A program made the position numbers and the translations under genes. Positions 7,406 through 14,952 of a stretch of 64,000 nucleotides of DNA are shown here, piece by piece. This stretch comes from Streptomyces violaceoruber (GTDB lineage: Bacteria > Actinomycetota > Actinomycetes > Streptomycetales > Streptomycetaceae): assembly GCF_033406955.1 (NCBI RefSeq), contig NZ_CP137734.1:7254001-7318000 (forward strand), in the 5' to 3' direction. How positions within the stretch are numbered: the first letter of the stretch is position 1; each line of letters opens with the position of its first letter. Under the pieces are notes generated by a model, which worked only from the letters and a program-made list of their open reading frames with translations, was not told the origin of the DNA and searched no databases.

Positions 7406-7840
7406 CCCCGGCAACTGTCGGGGCGCGACAAGGGCGGTCCGCGGCTGGTCGGGCAGTTGCCGATGTGCCCGATGCTCGACGAACGCAACGACAGTGCTTC
7501 GGCCCACCAGATGGACGGTGTCGATGTCTGGGACCGTGGCTGGAACGGCTTCGGATGGAAGGCCCTGCTCGGTTCCGGGTGCGGGGCCCCGGATGTGTCG
7601 CCCTGCGCCGCGCCCGCCCGCGCCACGGATCTGTCCGGACTGCCGCCCGCCTTCATCGACGTCGGCTCCGCGGAGACGCTGCGCGACGAGGCCGTCTCCT
7701 ACGCCGACCGGATCTGGCGGGCCGGCGGCTACCACACGTTCGACCTGGTGGCCCCGGACGCGGTGATCAGCCGGGCGGCGTGGCAGGCCCGTCGTTCCTG
7801 GTGGGAGCGGGTGCTGGCGGCGGACCGACGCAGTGACTGA
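7406..7840 (+). pseudogene. C-terminal fragment of an alpha/beta hydrolase (HSL-type esterase)
   Basis: In one frame the fragment reads GRDKGGPRLVGQLPMCPMLDERND, quoted here as LPMCPMLDERND, then DVWDRGWNGFGWKALLG, PARATDLSGLPPAFIDVGSA and LRDEAVSYADRIWRAGG. This is the typical C-terminal third of a hormone-sensitive-lipase-like esterase. The oxyanion HGGG and the nucleophile GxSxG are absent because the N-terminal part is gone. The short stretch around the catalytic histidine also seems deleted (RAGGYHTFDLV runs straight on). It directly follows the decayed oxidoreductase, so this is a small degraded block. It could still be translated from the ATG at 7457, but it lacks a catalytic triad. 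Confidence 0.75.
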
Positions 7841-7849
7841 GCCCGGCGA

Positions 7850-7888
7850 GGGCCTGGAGGAGCGAGGGGCAACGCCCCCTCCAGGCCC
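7850..7888 (-). terminator. long hairpin terminator after the aldehyde dehydrogenase gene
   Basis: GGGCCTGGAGG (7850-7860) pairs perfectly with CCTCCAGGCCC (7878-7888), and the loop contains a further AGGGGC/GCCCCT helix. It lies 12 bp beyond the stop codon of the minus-strand aldehyde dehydrogenase and could stop transcription from both sides. Confidence 0.6.
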
Positions 7889-7899
7889 GACTCGAGGCT

Positions 7900-9423
7900 C
7901 TAGAAGAACCCGAGTTTCTTAGGGCTGTAGGAACAAAGAATGTTCTTGGTCTGCTGGTAGTGCTCCAGCATCATCTTGTGGTTCTCCCGGCCGATGCCCG
8001 ACTGCTTGTAGCCGCCGAAGGCGGCGTGCGCCGGGTATGCGTGGTAGCAGTTCGTCCACACGCGTCCCGCCTGGATCGCGCGGCCCGCGCGGTACGCGGT
8101 GTTCATGTCGCGGGTCCACACCCCGGCGCCGAGGCCGTACAGGGTGTCGTTGGCGGTCTTGACGGCGTCGTCGAGGTCGTCGAAGGACGTCACCGACACC
8201 ACCGGGCCGAAGATCTCCTCCTGGAAGATCCGCATGCGGTTGTGGCCCTCGAAGATCGTCGGCTGGACGTAGTAGCCGCCCTTCAACTCGCCGTCGTGCT
8301 CGATCCGCTCACCACCGGTGAGTACCTTCGCGCCCTCCTGGCGGCCGATGTCCAGGTAGGAGAGGATCTTCTCCAACTGGTCGTTGGAGGCCTGGGCGCC
8401 GATCATCGTGTCGGTGTCCAGGGGGTGACCGGGCTTGATCAACTCGGTGCGCGCGACGGCCGCCTCCATGAACTCGGCGTAGACGCCCCGCTGGACGAGC
8501 GCGCGGGACGGACAGGTGCAGACCTCCCCCTGGTTGAGCGCGAACATGGTGAAGCCCTCGAGCGCCTTGTCGCGGAAGTCGTCGTCCCGCGCCCAGACGT
8601 CCTCGAAGAAGATGTTCGGCGACTTGCCGCCCAGCTCCAGCGTGACCGGTTTGATGTTCTCCGAGGCGTACTGCATGATCAGCCGCCCGGTGGTGGTCTC
8701 GCCGGTGAACGCCACCTTCGCCACCCGGGGGCTCGACGCGAGCGGTTTGCCCGCCTCCACTCCGAAGCCGTTGACGACGTTCAGGACCCCGGGCGGCAGC
8801 AGGTCCGCCACCAGGCTCAGCCAGTAGTGGATCGAGGCCGGGGTCTGCTCCGCGGGCTTCAGGACCACGGCGTTGCCGGCGGCGAGGGCGGGCGCGAGCT
8901 TCCAGGTGGCCATCAGGATCGGGAAGTTCCACGGGATGATCTGGGCGACGACCCCCAGCGGCTCGTGGAAGTGGTACGCCACGGTGTCGTCGTCGATCTC
9001 GCCGAGTGAGCCCTCCTGGGCGCGCACCGCGCCCGCGAAGTAGCGGAAGTGGTCGATGGCGAGGGGGATGTCGGCCGCCAGAGTCTCGCGCACCGGCTTG
9101 CCGTGCTCCCAGCTCTCCGCGACCGCCAGGCGCTCCAGGTTCGCCTCCATGCGGTCGGCGATCTTCAGGAGGATGTCGGAACGCTCGGTCACCGAGGTAC
9201 GGCCCCAGCCCGGAGCGGCCTCGTGCGCGGCGTCGAGCGCCCGTTCCACGTCGTCGGCCGTGCCGCGCGCGATCTCGGTGAACGGCAGGCCGTTCACCGG
9301 GGACGGGTTCTCGAAGTACTGCCCGCGCGCCGGTGGCACGTACTCGCCGCCGATGAAGTGGTCGTAGCGCGACTCATAGGAGACGATCGCGCCCTCGGTG
9401 CCGGGCGCCGCGTAACGGGTCAT
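7900..9423 (-). CDS. exaC: NAD-dependent aldehyde dehydrogenase (acetaldehyde/ExaC type)
   Basis: This 507-residue enzyme oxidises aldehydes, probably acetaldehyde or related short aldehydes, to the acid with NAD. Key residues are in place: IPWNFPI near 163-169, Lys189 in LKPAEQ, the NAD-site glycines in FTGETTTG, the general base Glu263 in LELGGKSPN, and catalytic Cys302 in NQGEVCTC. The double-cysteine VCTCPSR form is characteristic of the AldB/ExaC group. The ATG at 9421-9423 gives the normal family length (about 506); longer open frame upstream has no homology. The gene for a GAF-type activator lies just upstream on the same strand. The 142-bp gap between them contains paired repeats that look like regulator sites. 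Confidence 0.93.
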   Translation of the reverse strand: MTRYAAPGTEGAIVSYESRYDHFIGGEYVPPARGQYFENPSPVNGLPFTEIARGTADDVERALDAAHEAAPGWGRTSVTERSDILLKIADRMEANLERLAVAESWEHGKPVRETLAADIPLAIDHFRYFAGAVRAQEGSLGEIDDDTVAYHFHEPLGVVAQIIPWNFPILMATWKLAPALAAGNAVVLKPAEQTPASIHYWLSLVADLLPPGVLNVVNGFGVEAGKPLASSPRVAKVAFTGETTTGRLIMQYASENIKPVTLELGGKSPNIFFEDVWARDDDFRDKALEGFTMFALNQGEVCTCPSRALVQRGVYAEFMEAAVARTELIKPGHPLDTDTMIGAQASNDQLEKILSYLDIGRQEGAKVLTGGERIEHDGELKGGYYVQPTIFEGHNRMRIFQEEIFGPVVSVTSFDDLDDAVKTANDTLYGLGAGVWTRDMNTAYRAGRAIQAGRVWTNCYHAYPAHAAFGGYKQSGIGRENHKMMLEHYQQTKNILCSYSPKKLGFF

Positions 9424-9447
9424 CCTGTCTGCCTCCCTCATCGAGCG

Positions 9448-9509
9448 CTGTCCGCCGTTGGACAGCTCTGCGCGCGAGGCTAGGAAGCGGGACGTTGCAG
9501 ACACGTTGC
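9448..9509. promoter_or_regulatory. inverted and direct repeats upstream of aldehyde dehydrogenase
   Basis: CTGTCC (9448-9453) and GGACAG (9460-9465) form an inverted repeat with a 6-bp loop. Further upstream ACGTTGC occurs twice, at 9492-9498 and 9503-9509, exactly 11 bp apart, so both copies face the same side of the helix. This lies in the control region of the aldehyde dehydrogenase. The adjacent GAF regulator is the best candidate to bind it. Confidence 0.45.
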
Positions 9510-9565
9510 GCGCGTCGCGGGCGGCGCCCGGTCTCCCGGCCCGCCGCTCGGCGGGGGGGGGGTGC

Positions 9566-10861
9566 TCACCACGGGTTGGGCGCGGCCAGCTCGGACTCCA
9601 GCGCCGCGAGCCGGGAGCTCGTGGCCGCCGTGGGCCGCACCGCGGCGAGCGCACGCCACACGTCGAGATCGTCCTCCCCCCAGGGTGCGTGAGCCCAGTC
9701 GGCCAGCAGGTCGGGGTCACCGCAGGCGATCAGCGCCGCGCGCAGACCGTCGGCGAGCCGGCGCCTGAGCCGTCCGACCGCCGGAGCCTGGGAACCGGGC
9801 AGCAGCGGACCCGCGTACGCCGCCGCGGCCGCCGTGACCGCACCGGCCCGCAGCCGGCGTTCGACGACGGAGGTGTCGGACTCGACGGGCATCGTGAGCC
9901 GGTACGGCCGGGAAGCCAGTCGGCCGGGTCCCAGGATGCCCCGCAGCCGGGCCAGCTCGGCCCTCAGCGTCACCGGCGGTACCGTCTCGTCCTCGTACAG
10001 AGCGCACAGCAACTCGTCGCCCGTCAGACCCTCCGGATGGTGGGCCAGCAGCACGACGATCTCGCTGTGCCGCCGGCTCAGCCGGACCCTGCGACCGTCC
10101 GCGCTCAGCAGAGCCTCGTCGCGGCCCAGCGCGGTCAGCTCGGCCGCCTCCGACGCGGACCGCTCCGGAGTGAGCAGCGCCAGCTGGGACTCCGTGGCAC
10201 GCGCCACCGCCTGTACGAAACCCAGACTGTGCGGATGCGCCAGACCGTCCCCGCCGGTGATGTCCACGGCGCCGAGCACCCGACCGGTGCGGGGATCGTG
10301 CACCGGAGCGGCTGCGCAGGTCCAGGGCTGTACCCGGCGTATGAAGTGCTCGGCCGCGAACACCTGCACCGGACGGCCGACGGCCACGGCCGTGCCCGGC
10401 GCGTTCGTCCCGACGGCCGACTCCGACCAGCGGGCCCCGGGCACGAAGTTCATCCGTCCCGCCCGGCGCCGGGTGGCAGGGTGTCCCTCGACCCACAGCA
10501 GTCTGCCGTGCGCGTCGCACACCGCGAGCAGGTGCTCGCCGTCGGCGGCGAACGTGCCCAGCAACTCGCGGACCAGCGGCATCACCCGCGACAGCGGGTG
10601 TTCGGCCCGGTAGGCGCCGAGGTCGCCGTCCATCAGCTCCACGCTCGCGGTACCGTCCGGGCCGACACCCGCCCGGACCGACCGCCGCCACGAATCCGCG
10701 ACCACGGCCCGCACGGGCCGCCGCACCGTTCCCGCTTCGGTGAAGGTCTCGTGGGCCCGGCGCAGTGCCCGCGCGCGCTCGACGGGGTCGGCACCCGGTT
10801 CCAGAGCCAGCCATGCGTCAGTCAACTCGGCCTCCCCGGATGGTGTTGCGGTGTGGGACAT
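9566..10861 (-). CDS. GAF-domain transcriptional activator (AcoR-like, without AAA domain)
   Basis: Taking the ATG at 10859-10861, the protein is 431 residues. An N-terminal helical part contains VVADSWRRSVRAGV (the signature of AcoR/sigma-54-activator N-termini). A GAF domain follows at about 95-240 with VCDAHGRLLWVEGH, GARWSESAVGTNAPGTA and VHDPRTGRVLGAVDITGG. There is no AAA+ sigma-54 domain; instead a winged-helix/OmpR-like segment (VRLSRRHSEIVVLLAHHPEGL onward, residues ~275-340) reads like a DNA-binding output. This architecture is the usual partner of exaC-type aldehyde dehydrogenases in actinobacteria. An effector such as acetoin, ethanol or an aldehyde sensed by GAF is inferred. Confidence 0.85.
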   Translation of the reverse strand: MSHTATPSGEAELTDAWLALEPGADPVERARALRRAHETFTEAGTVRRPVRAVVADSWRRSVRAGVGPDGTASVELMDGDLGAYRAEHPLSRVMPLVRELLGTFAADGEHLLAVCDAHGRLLWVEGHPATRRRAGRMNFVPGARWSESAVGTNAPGTAVAVGRPVQVFAAEHFIRRVQPWTCAAAPVHDPRTGRVLGAVDITGGDGLAHPHSLGFVQAVARATESQLALLTPERSASEAAELTALGRDEALLSADGRRVRLSRRHSEIVVLLAHHPEGLTGDELLCALYEDETVPPVTLRAELARLRGILGPGRLASRPYRLTMPVESDTSVVERRLRAGAVTAAAAAYAGPLLPGSQAPAVGRLRRRLADGLRAALIACGDPDLLADWAHAPWGEDDLDVWRALAAVRPTAATSSRLAALESELAAPNPW

Positions 10862-10942
10862 CGTGACTCCGCGGATACGCGCGGACAACCACTTCGACCG
10901 GCCGGGCACCCGAATGTGGCGTTCCGAGTGGACCGGAGAGGG

Positions 10943-10989
10943 GGCCGGGCGACGGCCGGGCGCGGCCGGGCGAGGCCGGACGACGACCG
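10943..10989. repeat. four tandem GGCCGGgCGa units
   Basis: GGCCGGGCGAC, GGCCGGGCGC, GGCCGGGCGA and GGCCGGACGAC follow one another between the amidase 3' end and the regulator 5' end. The unit is about 10-11 bp and degenerate. It is G+C-only and may simply be replication slippage; a transcription-stopping role is possible but no clear hairpin is seen. Confidence 0.5.
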
Positions 10990-10999
10990 GACCAGGAGG

Positions 11000-11605
11000 T
11001 CAGGCGAAGTTGACCAGTCTGATGTATCGGGTCCAGTCCCAGAACGGCCCCGGGTCCGTGTGGTCGCTGCCCGGAACCTCGTGGTGCGCGATGATGTGCG
11101 TGCGGTCCTTCGGGATGCCGTAGGCGGTGCAGATCGCCGCGGTGAGCCGGGCCGACTGCTCGTACATGGCGTTGGTGAAGTACTCGGGCCGGTCGACCCA
11201 TCCCTCGTGTTCGATCCCGATGCTGCGGGTGTTGTAGTCCCAGTTGCCCGCGTGCCAGGCGATGTCCGTCTCGCGGACACACTGCGCCACGTGCCCGTCG
11301 GAGGACCGGACGACGTAGTGTGCGGACACCTGCTTCTCGGGGTCGCGGAAGATGGACAGCGTGTCCGCGTACGTCTCCTGCGTGACGTGGACGACCACGA
11401 AGTCGACGGGGTAGGCCGTGGGCCGGCTCGACCGGCTGTAGTTCGACGTGCTCGCCGGGAGCCACTCGGCGGAGGGGTAGTCGACGGCACGGACCTGCGC
11501 GGCGGCCCGTGTACCGGAGAGCAGGGTGTAGGGGACGGTGGCCAGCGCGGCGCCCTTCAGGAGCCGCCGCCTGGTCGGAACGGGTGCTGTCCTCTCCCTT
11601 TCCAT
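11000..11605 (-). CDS. Tat-exported N-acetylmuramoyl-L-alanine amidase (amidase_2/PGRP type)
   Basis: The enzyme has 201 residues. It begins MERERTAPVPTRRRLLKGAA, a twin-arginine signal peptide ending near ALA/GTRAAAQ (residue ~35), so it acts outside the membrane on peptidoglycan. The zinc site of the amidase_2 fold is visible: His in FVVVHVTQ, His in HIIAHHEVPG, and the third ligand region GSDHTDPG. The catalytic Tyr/Lys region is SAHYVV. Its function is to cleave the amide between MurNAc and the stem peptide in wall turnover or on invading cells. Alone on the minus strand, it is preceded by a 307-bp non-coding stretch containing a perfect 16-bp palindrome. Family and export route are clear. 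Confidence 0.9.
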   Translation of the reverse strand: MERERTAPVPTRRRLLKGAALATVPYTLLSGTRAAAQVRAVDYPSAEWLPASTSNYSRSSRPTAYPVDFVVVHVTQETYADTLSIFRDPEKQVSAHYVVRSSDGHVAQCVRETDIAWHAGNWDYNTRSIGIEHEGWVDRPEYFTNAMYEQSARLTAAICTAYGIPKDRTHIIAHHEVPGSDHTDPGPFWDWTRYIRLVNFA

Positions 11606-11912
11606 GGGATTGCCCTTTCGTCGGTGGGCCCTCGGCCCGGTGGGGGGTGAGTGCTCAGCCGTTCGGTATGACGGAGCGACATGTCAGAGCGCACGACAGA
11701 GCGAAATGACGCGGAGCGGAATGCCGACGCGGACGTCCGACCGCCCCGTGGGCGAGGTGCGTCCGCGTGAATCACCGTACGGGGAGCGGGGGTTGCGCAG
11801 TAGAGCGCCGCGCCGTTCCGTGGACAGCCACCGCCTTGTGGACACCGCGCTCACTCGATCGAGTGAACGCGAGCGATGGTTCGGATTGTCGGTGACCCCC
11901 GAAGGGCGAGTG
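11606..11912. other. 307-bp intergenic region with a 16-bp palindrome
   Basis: No credible coding frame is seen between the amidase start and the ROK repressor stop. The stretch holds the control region of the amidase and, at 11851-11866, TCACTCGATCGAGTGA, a perfect palindrome. Two TGTCCAC motifs resembling degenerate DnaA boxes occur on the minus strand between 11815 and 11846, too weak to call. Confidence 0.6.
11851..11866. promoter_or_regulatory. perfect 16-bp palindrome TCACTCGATCGAGTGA
   Basis: The palindrome has no loop, so it is a protein-binding dyad rather than a hairpin. It sits about 250 bp upstream of the amidase start and 47 bp past the ROK gene stop. It might bind a regulator of the amidase; the binder is unknown. 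Confidence 0.4.
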
Positions 11913-13121
11913 TCAGGCCCGCTCCGCCACCGCGCCCGGGTCGTCCAGGACCGCCCGGACCACGGAGTGCGCGGCTCCGAGCAGCGGCCCCTGCGGACCC
12001 AGCTCGGACACCGCGACCGGGCAGGCGGGACCCGCCGTGCGCCGGGCCAGTTCGTCCCGCAGCGACGGCAGCAGCCAGGGCGCGAGTCCGGCGAGGGCGC
12101 CGCCCAGCACCACGCCCTCGGGGTCCAGCAGGTTCACCGCACCGGTCAGGGCGATGCCGAGCGCCGTGCCCGCCTCGCGCAGGGCACGCCGTACGTCCTC
12201 GTCACCCTCCGCGGCCCGGCCGGCGAGCAGGCCGACACGGTCCTCCCCCGGCTCCACGCCCGCCGCGCGCAGGACCGCCTTCTCACCGGCGTACTGTTCC
12301 AGGCACCCGCGCCCACCGCAGGCGCACCGGGGCCCGTCGGGATGGACCGGCACATGCCCCAGCTCACCGGCGAACCCGCGGGTACCGCGCAGCAGCCTGC
12401 CGTCGAACACCACGGCCGCACCGATGCCGATCTCGGCCGAGACGTGCAGGAAGTCCCGGGGAGTGCCGTCGCCGAGCCAGAGTTCGGCGAGCGCGCCGAA
12501 ATTGGCCTCGTTGTCCACGGTCGGCGGCAGATCCGCCGGCAGCAGGGCGCCGAGGTCTGCGTCGTGCCAGTCCAGGTTCGGTGCGCGGACGACGGTCCGG
12601 CCGTCCCGGGCCACCAGACCGGGCACGGCCACCGCGAGGCCGGCCGGCCACAGTCCCTCGGTCTCCGCCTGAGAGACGACCTGACGCACCAGGCCGGTGA
12701 GCTGCTCCAGTACCGGCTCCGGCGAACGGCCCCGGTTGCTGCCGTACCGCACCGCACGCGCGCGTACGCGGCCGCGGAGGTCCACGGCACAGACCGCGAG
12801 ATGGTCGACGCCGACCTCCGCCCCGATGCCGGCCGGGCCCTGCCCGCTGACGGCGAGTGCGGAGCCGGGACGGCCCACGCGGCCTGGGCGTTCGGGACCC
12901 AGCTCCTCCAGCAGGCCCGAGCGGATGAGCTCGTCCACGAGTGTCGACACCGCGGCCCGCGTCAGCCCGATCCGCGAGGCCACGGCGGCCCGGGACAGTG
13001 GGCCCTCGGCGCTGACGGTGTGCATCACCCGCGACAGGTTGCGGCGGCGCATCCCCTGCTGGGTGTCCGGCAGCGCGCGCCCGGGGCGGGCCGGCTGGGC
13101 TTCGTGCGGCGGTGCGCTCAT
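11913..13121 (-). CDS. ROK-family repressor, likely xylose regulator
   Basis: This 402-residue protein has an N-terminal MarR-like winged helix (about 25-85: LSRAAVASRIGLTRAAVSTL, then VGRPGSALAVSG). A ROK sugar-kinase fold follows, used for sensing. The zinc-binding signature GHVPVHPDGPRCACGGRGCL (residues in the middle of the domain) is intact. The ROK ATP motif region is replaced as usual for repressors. It is transcribed in the same direction as xylB (230 bp upstream of it lies xylB's stop) and close to the divergent xylA. By analogy with XylR it most likely binds xylose and represses the xylA/xylB promoters, the likely operator being the A+T-rich patch between them. Confidence 0.88.
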   Translation of the reverse strand: MSAPPHEAQPARPGRALPDTQQGMRRRNLSRVMHTVSAEGPLSRAAVASRIGLTRAAVSTLVDELIRSGLLEELGPERPGRVGRPGSALAVSGQGPAGIGAEVGVDHLAVCAVDLRGRVRARAVRYGSNRGRSPEPVLEQLTGLVRQVVSQAETEGLWPAGLAVAVPGLVARDGRTVVRAPNLDWHDADLGALLPADLPPTVDNEANFGALAELWLGDGTPRDFLHVSAEIGIGAAVVFDGRLLRGTRGFAGELGHVPVHPDGPRCACGGRGCLEQYAGEKAVLRAAGVEPGEDRVGLLAGRAAEGDEDVRRALREAGTALGIALTGAVNLLDPEGVVLGGALAGLAPWLLPSLRDELARRTAGPACPVAVSELGPQGPLLGAAHSVVRAVLDDPGAVAERA

Positions 13122-13351
13122 GCCTCCGTCAGTCCTTGGTCTCTCGTCGCTCGGTCCGGTCCGGTCCGGTCCCGGCCGGCCGCCACGGGGCGCGGTCGGG
13201 CCACGTGCGGGTCGTCCGAAGCCGGAGACGACGGGAGATGCCTGAGATGCCCCTCGTCACGTCCCGGTCTGCTGGGCGACCCGTCCGCGGCGGTTCCGCG
13301 GGGCGCGGAGGGCGGAGGGTCCGCCGGTGGCCCGCCCGTGCGGGCGCGCCC

Positions 13352-14797
13352 TCAGCGGGAGGCCGCGTCCCGTTCCAGCAGCGGTGCCGCGTCGGAGAGT
13401 ACCCCGGTGATCCGGTTCAGCGTCGCCTCGTCCCGTTCCACGGCGTCGAGTACCGGCCCGGCGGCCGTGTTCCAGCGTCGGGCGACCGCTGCCGCGTCCT
13501 CGCCGGTCAGCAGACCGGCCGCCTGCGCCGCGGCACCGAGCGCGACCAGCTCCCTGGCGTCCGGGATCTGGACCGGGCGCCCGGACAGCCGCCGTACCGT
13601 CTGCTGCCAGGCCGTCCCCCGGGCACCGCCGCCGATCAGCAGCAGGGGCGCGGACGGGTCCGCGTCGGCGTCGAGGACGAGGTCGAGCGCGCCGAGCAGC
13701 GAGTGGACGGCGCCGTCGTACGCGGCCTGGAGCAGCTGTCCGGCGGTCGTGTCGTGGCGCAGCCCGTGCAGGAGGCCGGAGGAGTGCGGGAGGTTCGGTG
13801 TGCGCTCGCCGTCGAGGAAGGGCAGCAGGGTGACGTCGGTGCCCGGCTCGACGGCTTCCCGGTCCAGGCCCAGCAGGGACGCGACGCGGTCCACGGCGAG
13901 CGTGCAGTTGAGGGTGCAGGCCAGCGGCAGCCAGTCGCCGCGCGCGTCGGCGAAGCCCGCCACGGTGCCCGTCGGGTCGGCGGGCCGGCGCTGCGACACG
14001 GCGTAGGCCGTGCCCGAGGTGCCGAGGCTCATCACCGGGACGCCGGGGCGCAGTCCGAGACCCAGCGCGGCGGCCGCGTTGTCGCCGGTGCCGGCGGCGA
14101 CCAGAGTGCCCTTGGAGAACGGCAGGCCGTGGCCGTCGCGTACGGTGCCGGCCACCTCACCTGGCCGGACCACCCGGGGCAGCAAGGCCGGATCGAGCGC
14201 CACGCGCGCGAGGATCTCCTCGTCGTAGGCCTCCGTGCCCGACGCCCACCAGCCGGTGCCGGACACGTCGCCGCGGTCGGTGGTCCCCTCGCCGGTGAGG
14301 CGCTCGGTGAGGTAGTCGTGGGGGAGCCGAACGGCCTTCACCGCGCGGGCCGCCTCCGGCTCGTGCTCGGTCAGCCAGGCCCACTTGGTGACCGTGAAGG
14401 AGGCGCTGGGCACGCTCCCCGTGCGCTCCGCCCAGGCCTTGGCCCCGCCCAGCTCGTCGATCAGCCGGCGGGCCTGCGGAGCTGAGCGCACGTCGTTCCA
14501 GAGCAGGGCGGGGCGCACCGGCTCGCCCCGGGCGTCCAGCGTGACCAGACCGTGCTGCTGCCCGCCGACGGACACCGCGGCGGCCTCGCGGGCGGCCTCG
14601 CCGCACTGGCTCAGGGCCTCGCCCAGCGCGTCCCACCACTGGCGGGGATCGCTCTCGCGGCCGGTCCCGGAGGACACGGTGTGGGGCGCCTGGCCGCTCG
14701 CGACGACCCGGCCGGTGGCCGCGTCGACGACCAGCGCCTTGGTGGACTGGGTGGACGTGTCCACGCCGACGACGAGCGGACCCTCGGCTGCTGACAT
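13352..14797 (-). CDS. xylB: xylulokinase
   Basis: This 481-residue FGGY-family kinase phosphorylates D-xylulose to xylulose 5-phosphate, feeding the pentose-phosphate pathway. The N-terminal phosphate loop VVGVDTSTQSTKALVVD, the substrate region VGGQQHGLV, and the FGGY ATP-binding segment with GTSGTAYAVS and IGGGARGTAWQQTV are all present. Length is normal. The start ATG is at 14795-14797, divergent from xylA with 155 bp between. The xylose transporter genes are not in this window. The gene is presumably induced by xylose via the adjacent ROK protein. Confidence 0.95.
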   Translation of the reverse strand: MSAAEGPLVVGVDTSTQSTKALVVDAATGRVVASGQAPHTVSSGTGRESDPRQWWDALGEALSQCGEAAREAAAVSVGGQQHGLVTLDARGEPVRPALLWNDVRSAPQARRLIDELGGAKAWAERTGSVPSASFTVTKWAWLTEHEPEAARAVKAVRLPHDYLTERLTGEGTTDRGDVSGTGWWASGTEAYDEEILARVALDPALLPRVVRPGEVAGTVRDGHGLPFSKGTLVAAGTGDNAAAALGLGLRPGVPVMSLGTSGTAYAVSQRRPADPTGTVAGFADARGDWLPLACTLNCTLAVDRVASLLGLDREAVEPGTDVTLLPFLDGERTPNLPHSSGLLHGLRHDTTAGQLLQAAYDGAVHSLLGALDLVLDADADPSAPLLLIGGGARGTAWQQTVRRLSGRPVQIPDARELVALGAAAQAAGLLTGEDAAAVARRWNTAAGPVLDAVERDEATLNRITGVLSDAAPLLERDAASR

Positions 14798-14879
14798 CGG
14801 GCTTCTCCCTCTTCCGCGGGTCCCGCGACCCGGTCTTCACTCCTTCGGGGACACCTTGTCCCTTCCCAGGACCGTGTGT

Positions 14880-14912
14880 GCATACTAATTTGTAAAGCGC
14901 CATGACGAAATA
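14880..14912. promoter_or_regulatory. A+T-rich divergent xylA/xylB control patch
   Basis: The stretch CATACTAATTTGTAAAG and its continuation to GACGAAATAG is strikingly A+T rich. TACAAATTAG on the minus strand resembles the ACAAACTAA half-site known for Bacillus XylR. TAGTAT reads as a -10 toward xylB. It is the only plausible operator/promoter between the two genes. The identification is by position and weak similarity. Confidence 0.4.
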
Positions 14913-14952
14913 GTCGGCAGCGATTGATCGGCAGCGAGTGAGGAGCCGCGGA

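Noticed and set aside
11815..11846. TGTCCAC motifs near the amidase considered as DnaA boxes
   Set aside because: They deviate from the 9-mer consensus in at least one position and are two loose copies only.
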